A stretch of 11,929 bases of DNA, from the NCBI GenBank assembly GCA_016875595.1, contig VGPI01000047.1, forward strand, positions 1 through 11,929, given 5' to 3'. The DNA is from Candidatus Cloacimonadota bacterium (GTDB lineage Bacteria > Cloacimonadota > Cloacimonadia > Cloacimonadales > Cloacimonadaceae). Below the pieces are notes generated by a model, which was not told the DNA's origin, made no database searches, and was given only the letters and a program-made list of their open reading frames with translations. The translations under genes were made by a program, and so were the position numbers. Shown in pieces: positions 1 to 6,457 of this stretch (position 1 is the first letter of the stretch; each line of letters begins with the position of its first letter).

Positions 1-69
1 GTATAGAATTTCTGAATCGGTAATATGCCAAGACAGAAATCAGATGCAGATGAGTTTACTGAGATTTGT

Positions 70-95
70 CAAGGGAGTCAAGTCCCTTGTTTTAT
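70..95 (+). terminator. Rho-independent terminator of a gene left of the window
   Basis: CAAGGGA (70-76) and TCCCTTG (83-89) form a perfect 7-bp stem around the 6-base loop GTCAAG. TTTTAT follows at once (90-95), so the element is oriented for plus-strand transcripts. A plus-strand frame that enters from the left edge stops at TAA 21-23 and could be the terminated gene, but too little of it is visible to identify. On the minus strand the same stem is followed by ACAAATC, a poor U-tract, so it is a weaker terminator for the barrel gene. Confidence 0.6.
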
Positions 96-201
96 CGTTA
101 TCCAAATCCTTATGGATCAACCCGCACTGAGGGCACAAAATGCCTTCAGCATCCGCTGATGATTCCACCGGCAGGGCAGTGTCCAATAAGGAGCTATCCG
201 G

Positions 202-1074
202 TTAAAACAGCCGATAGGATATACCGAGCCCGAAGATCTCTTTGAACTGCAGTTCGGTGTCTTCCTGCTTTTCATATTTGAGCTCAAAGTACAGGCTCAT
301 GGTGACCACTGACCACAGTTTGGCGCTCAGCGTGGTTTGCCAGTTCAGATCCAGCGCTTTCCAGTCATCGCCGAATCCTGCTTCACTTGACTTGGAATTG
401 AACAGCGCTTGATAGAGCTGGAGCCGGCTGGTCAAACCGACACTGGTATTGAGCGTCTGCTTATATTCGCCGATGAATTCGACGCCACCGTCATTGGTAA
501 TGACCGTTTCCTTGTCGCCACCGATGTTGATCCTGTCGATATCCACCTGTTGTCTCAGCGCACCGCCCAACCGGGCACTGAGGTTTTGGGCATCGGATTT
601 AATGAATGTCCGGGCGAGACCAGCGGCTTCGGTAAACTTATGCGGGTTGATCAGGCGGGTTTCCGGCTGGCTGAGATCCAGAAACTGACTTTCCCATCTG
701 GCGCTGATAAAGGGATCGAAGTAACTTTGCGTGGTAATGAGCAAGATCGATTCCAGATCGATCTTATCAGTGGACTTTTCCGGCTTTCCCCACCGTTTAT
801 CGCCGAGCTGGTCACGATATTGCTGATGCGTCTGACCAAAGGCAAGCATGAGCGACGTCTTGCTCAGGAGCAGTGAACTCAATTGCTTTTCCGCGGTGGA
901 ATTGGAATTCGCCTGCCAGGTGATGTTTCCCAGTTCCGTGCCTGCCCAGTTGTCACTATAAGCGTTTTGCGTAAGCGCAAGATTCAGCTCCGTCGTCAGT
1001 TTCCATTCCCCGGCATTCAGTCCGGTGATACCGGCAATCAAAATGACGAGCATAGTCCTTAGAATAAATCTCAT
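202..1074 (-). CDS. DUF3078-like outer-membrane beta-barrel protein
   Basis: A 290-residue exported protein, probably a monomeric outer-membrane beta-barrel. Residues 1-21 form a signal peptide: Arg-containing N-terminus, hydrophobic core MLVILIAGITGL, likely cleavage after LNA. The mature part begins with an NLALTQNAYSDNWAGTELGN segment, which recalls the 'xxSxxNWAxGG' start of the DUF3078 family common in Bacteroidota. After it come alternating polar/hydrophobic strands (about 60-135 and 160-290) typical of a barrel. The last residues, GISYRLF, end in an aromatic, the usual recognition signal for the BAM assembly machine. The substrate or role is unknown, as for the family. The ATG at 1074 is supported by GGGAGG at 1079-1084. 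A candidate promoter lies at 1101-1129. The gene diverges from the DUF523 gene. DUF3078 membership is from pattern memory and is moderately secure; the barrel assignment is firmer. Confidence 0.72.
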   Translation of the reverse strand: MRFILRTMLVILIAGITGLNAGEWKLTTELNLALTQNAYSDNWAGTELGNITWQANSNSTAEKQLSSLLLSKTSLMLAFGQTHQQYRDQLGDKRWGKPEKSTDKIDLESILLITTQSYFDPFISARWESQFLDLSQPETRLINPHKFTEAAGLARTFIKSDAQNLSARLGGALRQQVDIDRINIGGDKETVITNDGGVEFIGEYKQTLNTSVGLTSRLQLYQALFNSKSSEAGFGDDWKALDLNWQTTLSAKLWSVVTMSLYFELKYEKQEDTELQFKEIFGLGISYRLF

Positions 1075-1100
1075 GATTCCTCCCTGCGGTTATTAATGAC

Positions 1101-1129
1101 AATCTAACCCACTCAGATGCCCTTGGCAA
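1101..1129 (-). promoter_or_regulatory. Candidate sigma-70-like promoter of the barrel gene
   Basis: Read on the minus strand, TTGCCA (1124-1129; 5 of 6 to TTGACA) is separated by exactly 17 bases from TAGATT (1101-1106; 4 of 6 to TATAAT). Initiation would fall near 1094. That leaves a leader of about 20 bases containing the GGGAGG ribosome binding site at 1079-1084. Confidence 0.45.
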
Positions 1130-1172
1130 ATACATCCTGATTCCCGCCCGGGAATTGGACGTAAGATCGCGT

Positions 1173-1192
1173 GGAGATCCTTACCGATCTCC
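1173..1192. repeat. Inverted repeat in the divergent intergenic region
   Basis: GGAGATC (1173-1179) and GATCTCC (1186-1192) are perfect 7-base arms around CTTACC. A second small palindrome, TTCCCG-CC-CGGGAA, lies at 1141-1154. Neither is followed by a T-tract that would make it a clear terminator. Both sit between the two divergent start codons, so either an operator or a leader hairpin is possible. There is no direct evidence for a bound regulator. Confidence 0.35.
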
Positions 1193-1203
1193 GAAAAACA
1201 TCC

Positions 1204-1231
1204 TTGACAGATATTCCGACCTGAACAGAAT
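1204..1231 (+). promoter_or_regulatory. Weak candidate promoter of the DUF523-DUF1722 gene
   Basis: A perfect TTGACA (1204-1209) is followed after 16 bases by CAGAAT (1226-1231; 4 of 6 to TATAAT). Initiation would fall near 1238, leaving less than 10 bases before the ATG at 1247 and overlapping the ribosome binding site. The -35 match is striking, but the geometry makes this uncertain. Confidence 0.25.
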
Positions 1232-1237
1232 CAAACC

Positions 1238-1244
1238 GAGGTGA
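1238..1244 (+). promoter_or_regulatory. Ribosome binding site that decides the DUF523 start
   Basis: GAGGTGA matches the anti-Shine-Dalgarno sequence in the register GGAGGTGA. GAGG ends 5 bases before the ATG at 1247, an ideal spacing. The in-frame GTG at 1241 lies inside this site and is therefore unlikely to be the start. Confidence 0.6.
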
Positions 1245-1246
1245 AT

Positions 1247-2197
1247 ATGAATAAGATCATCTTGGGAATAAGTTCCTGCCTTTTGGGCAATAATGTCCGA
1301 TATGACGGACAGGATAAGCTGGATCGCCGGCTGGCTGATGAGCTTGGCGCTTACGCTCAGTTTATCCCTGTGTGTCCGGAAGCGGAATTGGGCTTGGGCA
1401 TACCCCGGGAGGCGATGCGATTAGTCGGCAAAGTCGAAAATCCCCGCTTAGTGACGATCAATACCGGCATCGACCTGACCGAAAGAATGCAGGCATATTG
1501 TGACAAAAGGGTTGCAGAACTTGCCGAAGAGAGCTTATGTGGCTTTATCTTCAAGAGCAAATCACCCAGCAGCGGAATGGAGGGGGTGAAGGTCTATCCC
1601 GAAGGCGGAGGAGCGCCGGCAAAGACCGGTGTCGGTCTCTTTGCCCGCACCTTTATGAATGCCTTTCCCCTGTTGCCGGTCGAAGAGGAGAACCGCCTGC
1701 ACGATCCGATCCTTCGGGAGAACTTCGTGGAGCGGATCTTTGTGATGCAGCGCTGGAATGAACTCGCCGGCAAGCCGGTCGGCACCGGCGATATCGTGGA
1801 CTTTCATACCCGTCACAAGCTACTGCTGATGGCTCATAGCCCAGAACGTTGTCGTGCCCTGGGTATAATGGTGGCTCAGGTCAAGCAGTATAAGGCAGAG
1901 GACTTCAAAGCAGAATACATCCGGCAGATGATGGAGGCACTACGCAAGACCGCTACCCGCCGCAAGCACCAGAACGTAATGCTCCACATCCTCGGATACA
2001 TCAAGAAAGACCTCAGTGCCTGGGAAAAACAGGAACTGATCAGCATCATCGACAACTATCGCAGTGAGCTCTACCCTCTGATCATACCCCTCACCCTAAT
2101 CAACCATTATGTAAAGAAGTATAATCAGCAGTTCCTCTCAGATCAGTATTACCTCAATCCGCATCCGATGGAACTGAACCTGAGGAATCACTGTTAA
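1247..2197 (+). CDS. DUF523-DUF1722 fusion protein (TudS/YbgA-like)
   Basis: A protein of 316 residues from the ATG at 1247 (318 if the in-frame GTG at 1241 is used). Residues 1 to about 145 are a DUF523 domain: ISSCLLGNNVRYDG, then PVCPEAELGLGIPREAMRLV. About 185-310 are DUF1722, the domain of E. coli YbgA (DFHTRHKLLLMAHSP). The two-domain arrangement and total length are normal for the family. DUF523 includes the 2-thiouracil desulfurase TudS, whose [4Fe-4S] cluster is held by three Cys, found in the motifs SxCL, VCPE and SPSCG. Here Cys11 and Cys43 are present, but the third motif reads SPSSG (Ser109, codon AGC at 1571-1573). Cys85 and Cys98 are the only other nearby Cys. Cluster binding and desulfurase activity are therefore doubtful, and the true substrate of the fusion family is unknown to me. 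The next gene starts 23 bases downstream and is probably co-transcribed. Confidence 0.85.
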   Translation: MNKIILGISSCLLGNNVRYDGQDKLDRRLADELGAYAQFIPVCPEAELGLGIPREAMRLVGKVENPRLVTINTGIDLTERMQAYCDKRVAELAEESLCGFIFKSKSPSSGMEGVKVYPEGGGAPAKTGVGLFARTFMNAFPLLPVEEENRLHDPILRENFVERIFVMQRWNELAGKPVGTGDIVDFHTRHKLLLMAHSPERCRALGIMVAQVKQYKAEDFKAEYIRQMMEALRKTATRRKHQNVMLHILGYIKKDLSAWEKQELISIIDNYRSELYPLIIPLTLINHYVKKYNQQFLSDQYYLNPHPMELNLRNHC

Positions 2198-2220
2198 CTA
2201 ATAGCTCTCAAGGAGGAATC

Positions 2221-2925
2221 ATGAGAAGCATAATTATCGGACTTATCCTGCTGGTGGCAATTGCTTTGCTGTCGCAAACCATATCCGCTCAATCGCTTGA
2301 TCAGATCCAATGGACGCTTACCGTCAACTCTGCCGAGACGAACCATATTAGTATGACCCTGTCGGGTTACAATCCCAACCCATTCACCTGGACTCATGGG
2401 TTTCCCAATGCTGCATGGGCATTTTACAGCATCGACGGTGATGTGCAAAGCTATATGGTCCCACCAATGTCAATTTACATAACCATCCAAGCTGGAGAGA
2501 CCCTGACTGAACCAATGGATCATTATGCTTATGTCCCACCCGGGATTCACTCACTCCAGGCACATGCCCTTACCGCTGCCGGCTATGTTCCTTTGGGCAT
2601 TCCGGTGGAAGTAAACATCGAACCGGTATCCAATGTTGATGGTACGGCATTACCATTGCTTATGACGGTTTATCCCAATCCCTGCCACGGTTCACTCAGC
2701 ATCACAGGTCAAGCTATCAAGTCAGGAACCGCCCGGATCAGCGTTTTCAATCTCAAAGGTCAGAAGATCAGGGACTTGGACGTGATGAGACCAAGCGATG
2801 GCTCTTTCACGGTTGTCTGGGATGGAAAGGACATGAACTCAAAGCCGGTACAAAGCGGTGTATATATAATCCGAAAGATCCATGAAGGAGGATCGGAAAC
2901 CAGGAGAGTGACTCTAATCCGTTGA
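2221..2925 (+). CDS. Exported protein with C-terminal FlgD-like sorting domain
   Basis: A 234-residue protein. Residues 1-23 are a signal peptide (MRSIIIGLILLVAIALL core, cleavage likely after ISA). Residues 24 to about 135 form a beta-rich module. Its ending, AGETL...MDHYAYVPPGIHSLQAHAL, resembles the BsuPI-type Ig-fold domain (pattern resemblance only). Residues about 148-234 are a FlgD-Ig/type IX-like C-terminal domain: VYPNPCHGSL, ARISVFNLKGQKI, VWDGKDMNSKPVQSGVYII and a final basic RRVTLIR. It is clearly paralogous to the end of the 631-residue protein at 6458-8353. In secreted FCB proteins this domain directs outer-membrane export or surface attachment. YPNPC replaces the more usual YPNPF. 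AAGGAGG at 2210-2216 supports the ATG. The last 12 bases overlap the end of lysS on the other strand. The specific function is unknown. Confidence 0.78.
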   Translation: MRSIIIGLILLVAIALLSQTISAQSLDQIQWTLTVNSAETNHISMTLSGYNPNPFTWTHGFPNAAWAFYSIDGDVQSYMVPPMSIYITIQAGETLTEPMDHYAYVPPGIHSLQAHALTAAGYVPLGIPVEVNIEPVSNVDGTALPLLMTVYPNPCHGSLSITGQAIKSGTARISVFNLKGQKIRDLDVMRPSDGSFTVVWDGKDMNSKPVQSGVYIIRKIHEGGSETRRVTLIR

Positions 2926-4422
2926 GGTCTCCGGTTTCATTTGCGGGAAGAGGATGACTTCCTTGATGGAGTCATTTTCGGTCAGCAGCATGACTAAGCG
3001 GTCGATCCCGATGCCGAGTCCACCCATCGGCGGCATGCCATATTCGAGGGCTTCGAGGAAGTCCTCATCGATCACCAGAGCTTCATCGTCTCCCAAGGCG
3101 CGTTTGCGTGCCTGATCCTCAAAGCGGGCTCGCTGGTCAAAGGGATCGTTCAATTCACTGAAGGCATTGGCAAATTCACCACCGGCGATGATCAGTTCAA
3201 AACGATCGGCAAGCATCGGCACTCCCGGCTTGGCTTTTGCCAGCGGAGAAATCTCCTTAGGAAAGTCGGTGACAAAAGTGGGCTGAACCAGGTGATCTTC
3301 GACAAAGCGCTCAAAGATCAAAGCGATCATCTTACCTGCGCCTGATCCCTCCGGAACTTCTATCTCTTTCCGGCGGCAGAATTCACCCAGCATATCCGCA
3401 TCAAATCCGGCAGCATCCACACCCGTGTATTCCCTGACCAGATCGATCATCGTCGCCTTGCGCCAAGGCTGATCGATATGGATCGTATGTCCCTGATAGA
3501 CCAATTCGTTTTTACCGATCACATTGGCAGCCAGATGCTTGATCAAACCCTCAGTCAGTTCCATCATCCCATCCAGATCACTAAATGCCTGATAGAGTTC
3601 CAGCATTGTAAATTCCGGATTATGCAGCCGATCCATCCCCTCGTTGCGGAAGTTCCTGCCCAGTTCATAGACCCGTTCAAATCCACCCACGACCAACCGT
3701 TTGAGATACAATTCCAATGCTATCCGCAGATACAGGTCTGTATCCAGAGAATTGTGATGCGTGATGAAAGGACGGGCATTGGCGCCGCCATACAGCGGTT
3801 GCAGGATCGGCGTCTCCACTTCAGTAAACTCTCTGCCTTGGAGGAATTCGCGGATCGCGGAGATGATCAGTGCGCGCAATTCAAAGACCTGACGGTGATG
3901 CGGATTGAGCAGCAGATCCAGATAGCGTTTGCGATAGCGGAGCTCGATATCGGAAAATTCGTCATAGCGGATGGTCTTGCCTTCCACAACCTTCTCTTTG
4001 ACGGCAGGCAGGGGACGGATATTTTTGGAAAGCAGAGTGATCTGGCAGACCTTGACGCTGTATTCACCTGCCTGAGTGACAAACAGCGCACCGCTTACCT
4101 GAACGAAGTCGCCGGTATCCATGAGTTTAAAGAGCTCGTAGTTCTCTTCACCCACAGCATTCTGCTGAACGAAGATCTGGATACGGGCGGTCTTATCCTC
4201 CACATTGCCAAAGCCGATTTTACCCTGACGGCGCAGGGCAACCAGGCGTCCGGAGATGGTAATTACCGCAGTAGAGGTGATCCACTGCGCCTGATCCTGG
4301 AGCAGGTCGGCAATATAGTGAGTACGGTGGCTTCCTACCGGATACGGATCTATCCCGAGGTCACGGATCTTGTGCAGTTTCTCCAGCCGCAGGCGGACAA
4401 ACTGATTGGCAGGTGTCTCCAT
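2914..4422 (-). CDS. lysS: Lysyl-tRNA synthetase, class II
   Basis: A 502-residue class II lysine-tRNA ligase, which charges tRNA-Lys with lysine using ATP in the cytoplasm. Residues about 52-135 are the anticodon-binding OB fold (ITISGRLVALRRQGKIGFG...). The catalytic domain carries motif 1 around 198-215 (REFTEVETPILQPLYGGANA), motif 2 at 255-275 (GRNFRNEGMDRLHNPEFTML) and motif 3 at 467-480 (GGLGIGIDRLVMLL). GGEFANAFSELNDP (414-427) is the typical lysine/ATP pocket segment. Length and motif order are normal and nothing looks damaged. The ATG at 4422 follows the rpsA stop after only 8 bases and lacks a clear Shine-Dalgarno sequence, so translational coupling to rpsA is likely (inference). 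The stop lies inside the end of the converging exported-protein gene, and I see no separate terminator. Confidence 0.97.
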   Translation of the reverse strand: METPANQFVRLRLEKLHKIRDLGIDPYPVGSHRTHYIADLLQDQAQWITSTAVITISGRLVALRRQGKIGFGNVEDKTARIQIFVQQNAVGEENYELFKLMDTGDFVQVSGALFVTQAGEYSVKVCQITLLSKNIRPLPAVKEKVVEGKTIRYDEFSDIELRYRKRYLDLLLNPHHRQVFELRALIISAIREFLQGREFTEVETPILQPLYGGANARPFITHHNSLDTDLYLRIALELYLKRLVVGGFERVYELGRNFRNEGMDRLHNPEFTMLELYQAFSDLDGMMELTEGLIKHLAANVIGKNELVYQGHTIHIDQPWRKATMIDLVREYTGVDAAGFDADMLGEFCRRKEIEVPEGSGAGKMIALIFERFVEDHLVQPTFVTDFPKEISPLAKAKPGVPMLADRFELIIAGGEFANAFSELNDPFDQRARFEDQARKRALGDDEALVIDEDFLEALEYGMPPMGGLGIGIDRLVMLLTENDSIKEVILFPQMKPETSTD

Positions 4423-4430
4423 GGTATAAT

Positions 4431-5939
4431 CTATAGGTCTTTGAAGGGGTTGTCGTCGTTGCTGTTGGCTTTTTGATTGGCATATTTACGCCATTCGTCA
4501 TCACCACGGCTCTTGCCGCCCCGGCGTTGGCGTGAGCCACCGCTTTCGGGCATTCCTTTGGAGCTGCGTTCACGGTGGGTGTCAGCCGGTTTGGTCTCGA
4601 TCGTTTCATCCGGAGTACGGTCGGTGTAGTCCAGGGTGATCCTGTGGGTCTCCTTGTCGATGGCGGAAATCATCAGGGTAACGCGGTCATGGGTCTTAAA
4701 ACTATCGGTGCTGCGTATCCGGGAGCGGGGTAAGAGCCCGGTTACACCTTCCGCGATCGCGACAAAGACGCCAAAATTGGTGGAACTCTCAACCTGCCCT
4801 TCGACATGCTGACCGATCTGGATGATCTCACCGATGCTATCCCACGGGTCTTCCTGCATGGCTTTGAGGGACAGCGAGATCTTTTGCGTGTCAGCGTCAA
4901 GGCGGAGGATCTGCACTTCCACGTAATCACCTTCCTTGAGGATCTCTCTGGGGTGTACAATGTTGCGGGTGCGGGACATTTCGGAGACCGGGATCAGACC
5001 TTCCACACCGGGACGCAATTCGGCAAAGGCTCCAAAGTTATGAAGGCGCAGAATGCGACATTTGACCACATCGCCTTCCTTGAAATCCTGAATGGCTTCC
5101 ACGAAAGGATTGGGTTGAAGCGCTTTCATCGAAAGAGCGATCTTTTCGCCGGAGATTTCCAGGACTTTCATATCCACTTCCTGTCCGGCTTTCAATAGAT
5201 CCTGCGGACGCACCACATGCACCCAGGCGATCTCCGAGATATGGAGCAGACCTTCCACTCCCCCCAGATCGACAAATGCACCAAAACTGGTCATCCGCAT
5301 GATCTTGCCCTGGACCACGGCGCCTACACTGATCTTTTCCATCGCTTTCAGGCGTTTCTCTTCCATGTTCTGCTCTTGCAGGACGCGGTGTGAGACAACG
5401 ATCCGACGGCAGTTCTCAGAACACTCGATGATGATAAAATCCATCGTCTTGCCAATGTATGCAGAGCCCTCTTCACCGGAACGGACAGCGATCTGGGACA
5501 TCGGACAAAAGGCACGGGCACCCAGGATATCGACATTGAACCCGCCTTTGGTCAGGGAATAGACTTTGCCCTGGACCGGGATCTTGCGCTCAAATGCGTC
5601 GCGGATCGAATCCTTGTCCACATATTGTTTGGTCAAGCTCTTGCCAATGATATAACCCTGATCGTTCTGGTCGATGATAAAGCCCTTGAGGATATCTCCC
5701 ACCTGGCATTCCAGCTTGCCGTTCTCGTCGGTATATTCCGCGATCTCGGCAAAAGCATCGAACTTACCGCCCAGATTGATGACGATATAACTGTCCGTTA
5801 TACTGGTTATGGGTGACTCTATGACATCACCTTTGGCATATTCCGAGGATTTTTGAAAGGACTCTTCCAGCATACGCAGGTAATCTTCATTTCTATCCTT
5901 TACCGTGCTCTTCTTCTTGTCTTGCACCTTGTCTGACAT
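4431..5939 (-). CDS. rpsA: Ribosomal protein S1-like, five S1 domains
   Basis: A 502-residue multi-S1 RNA-binding protein, most likely ribosomal protein S1, which binds mRNA leaders at the 30S subunit and aids initiation. Five S1/OB repeats can be placed at about 35-103, 118-186, 205-273, 288-360 and 376-440. Repeats 3 and 4 are the most canonical (SFGAFVDLGGVEGLLHISEI; NFGAFAELRPGVEGLIPVSEM). Repeats 1 and 2 are divergent, as in true S1 proteins, where they contact the ribosome. E. coli S1 has six repeats and 557 residues; here the sixth is replaced by a charged, low-complexity tail (about 441-502) rich in Arg, Gly, Ser and Asp, including SRQRRGGKSRGDDEW. AGGAGT at 5945-5950 supports the ATG. 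It is the first gene of an operon with lysS. A general S1-domain regulator is the alternative. Confidence 0.88.
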   Translation of the reverse strand: MSDKVQDKKKSTVKDRNEDYLRMLEESFQKSSEYAKGDVIESPITSITDSYIVINLGGKFDAFAEIAEYTDENGKLECQVGDILKGFIIDQNDQGYIIGKSLTKQYVDKDSIRDAFERKIPVQGKVYSLTKGGFNVDILGARAFCPMSQIAVRSGEEGSAYIGKTMDFIIIECSENCRRIVVSHRVLQEQNMEEKRLKAMEKISVGAVVQGKIMRMTSFGAFVDLGGVEGLLHISEIAWVHVVRPQDLLKAGQEVDMKVLEISGEKIALSMKALQPNPFVEAIQDFKEGDVVKCRILRLHNFGAFAELRPGVEGLIPVSEMSRTRNIVHPREILKEGDYVEVQILRLDADTQKISLSLKAMQEDPWDSIGEIIQIGQHVEGQVESSTNFGVFVAIAEGVTGLLPRSRIRSTDSFKTHDRVTLMISAIDKETHRITLDYTDRTPDETIETKPADTHRERSSKGMPESGGSRQRRGGKSRGDDEWRKYANQKANSNDDNPFKDL

Positions 5940-6145
5940 ACGAAACTCCTAATGACTACTTGGAAAAATCCCAAGCTTTTGGCATGCCTCTTTTTGTAAA
6001 GGATTTTGTTTATCCTGTTGTGCCTTCTGCGATACTGATGGAACAAGTGCGATCTGAAGCCCCTCAAGAAAAGATCAAAAACGGCTATCTTTCAAAGTGT
6101 GTGGGTTGTCCTTGGGGCTGAGGTCCTTGCTGAGGCAAAATCTGC

Positions 6146-6249
6146 TTGCCGCAAAGGTCTCAGGACTTTATTGAAAGTAGCCGAGCTACCTCTGCCGATC
6201 GGATTCCGGCTACCCGGAAAACGGATTTCGGCAACCCAGACGTGGTTGC
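6146..6249 (-). other. Candidate structured RNA with alternative pairings
   Basis: Several short perfect stems fall within about 100 bases. TTCCGG-CTAC-CCGGAA is at 6204-6219. TGCCGA (6193-6198) pairs with TCGGCA (6228-6233) around it. GTAGC-CGA-GCTAC is at 6177-6189. AAGGTC/GACTTT arms occupy 6154-6169. GCAACC (6231-6236) pairs with GGTTGC (6244-6249). The CGGCAA segment (6229-6234) can instead pair with TTGCCG (6146-6151), closing a multibranch structure. These pairings compete, as in a switch. It matches no riboswitch family I can name. The strand is inferred from the minus-strand neighbours and is not certain. Confidence 0.35.
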
Positions 6250-6307
6250 TCGCCTGAGTACAATACCTGTATCCATCGATATGAACTTTAGTCATACTTT
6301 TACCCCA

Positions 6308-6367
6308 CCTTCGCCTCGAGTTCGCCTCGAGTTGCCTCGAGCACTCGAAGCGAACTCGAAGCGAAAG
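6308..6367 (-). repeat. 24-base foldback built from an 11-base tandem unit
   Basis: The arms are 6308-6331 and 6344-6367, around a 12-base loop that itself contains the palindrome CTCGAG. The left arm holds TTCGCCTCGAG twice in tandem, and a third partial copy enters the loop. The right arm holds the complement twice as ACTCGAAGCGA-like units. Of 24 positions, 21 pair by Watson-Crick. The other three are C:A on the plus strand but U:G wobbles in a minus-strand RNA, so only that strand gives an unbroken stem. There is no T-tract after it on either strand. Confidence 0.6.
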
Positions 6368-6392
6368 CGAGTCAAAATCGACCTGATCCATC

Positions 6393-6436
6393 AGAATAAA
6401 AGAAAACGCCCCCGGATCATTGATGATCGGGGGGCG
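6393..6436 (-). terminator. Rho-independent terminator of the 631-residue secreted protein gene
   Basis: On the minus strand, arms at 6407-6420 and 6423-6436 form a stem of 7 GC pairs at the base, one C:C mismatch, then at least 4 more pairs. TTTTCTTTTATT follows (complement of 6393-6406). It lies about 20 bases after the stop codon of the gene and should insulate it from rpsA downstream. Confidence 0.85.
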
Positions 6437-6457
6437 GAAGAAATGGTTGGGAATTTG

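Larger units (their letters stand above)
5940..6406. other. Gene-free region with dense secondary structure upstream of rpsA
   Basis: No convincing gene lies between the rpsA start and the terminator of the next gene. The stretch holds four things. CTTGG/CCAAG arms (5959-5963 and 5971-5975) and GGCATGCC (5981-5988) sit close to the rpsA start. A cluster of short, partly exclusive hairpins lies at 6146-6249. A 24-base foldback lies at 6308-6367. A T-rich tail of the terminator lies at 6393-6406. The only sizeable minus-strand frame (6092-6391) has no ribosome binding site and an implausible Arg/Ser-rich product. I found no good rpsA promoter. The region could be an rpsA leader RNA, a small RNA gene or a dispersed intergenic repeat. 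Confidence 0.6.

Noticed and set aside
3478..4476. 332-codon open frame on the plus strand
   Set aside because: It is antisense to lysS and the end of rpsA, both unmistakable genes.
6150..6240. Possible c-di-GMP (GEMM) or TPP riboswitch, because of GGGTAGCCGG-like and CTGAGA words on the minus strand
   Set aside because: The order of conserved elements is wrong and the key core motifs (GGACGCAAAGCC for GEMM; the ACCTGAT-type half for TPP) are absent.
6092..6391. 99-codon minus-strand frame ahead of rpsA
   Set aside because: It has no ribosome binding site, starts right after a terminator T-tract, spans the foldback, and encodes an Arg/Ser-rich chain with no family look.
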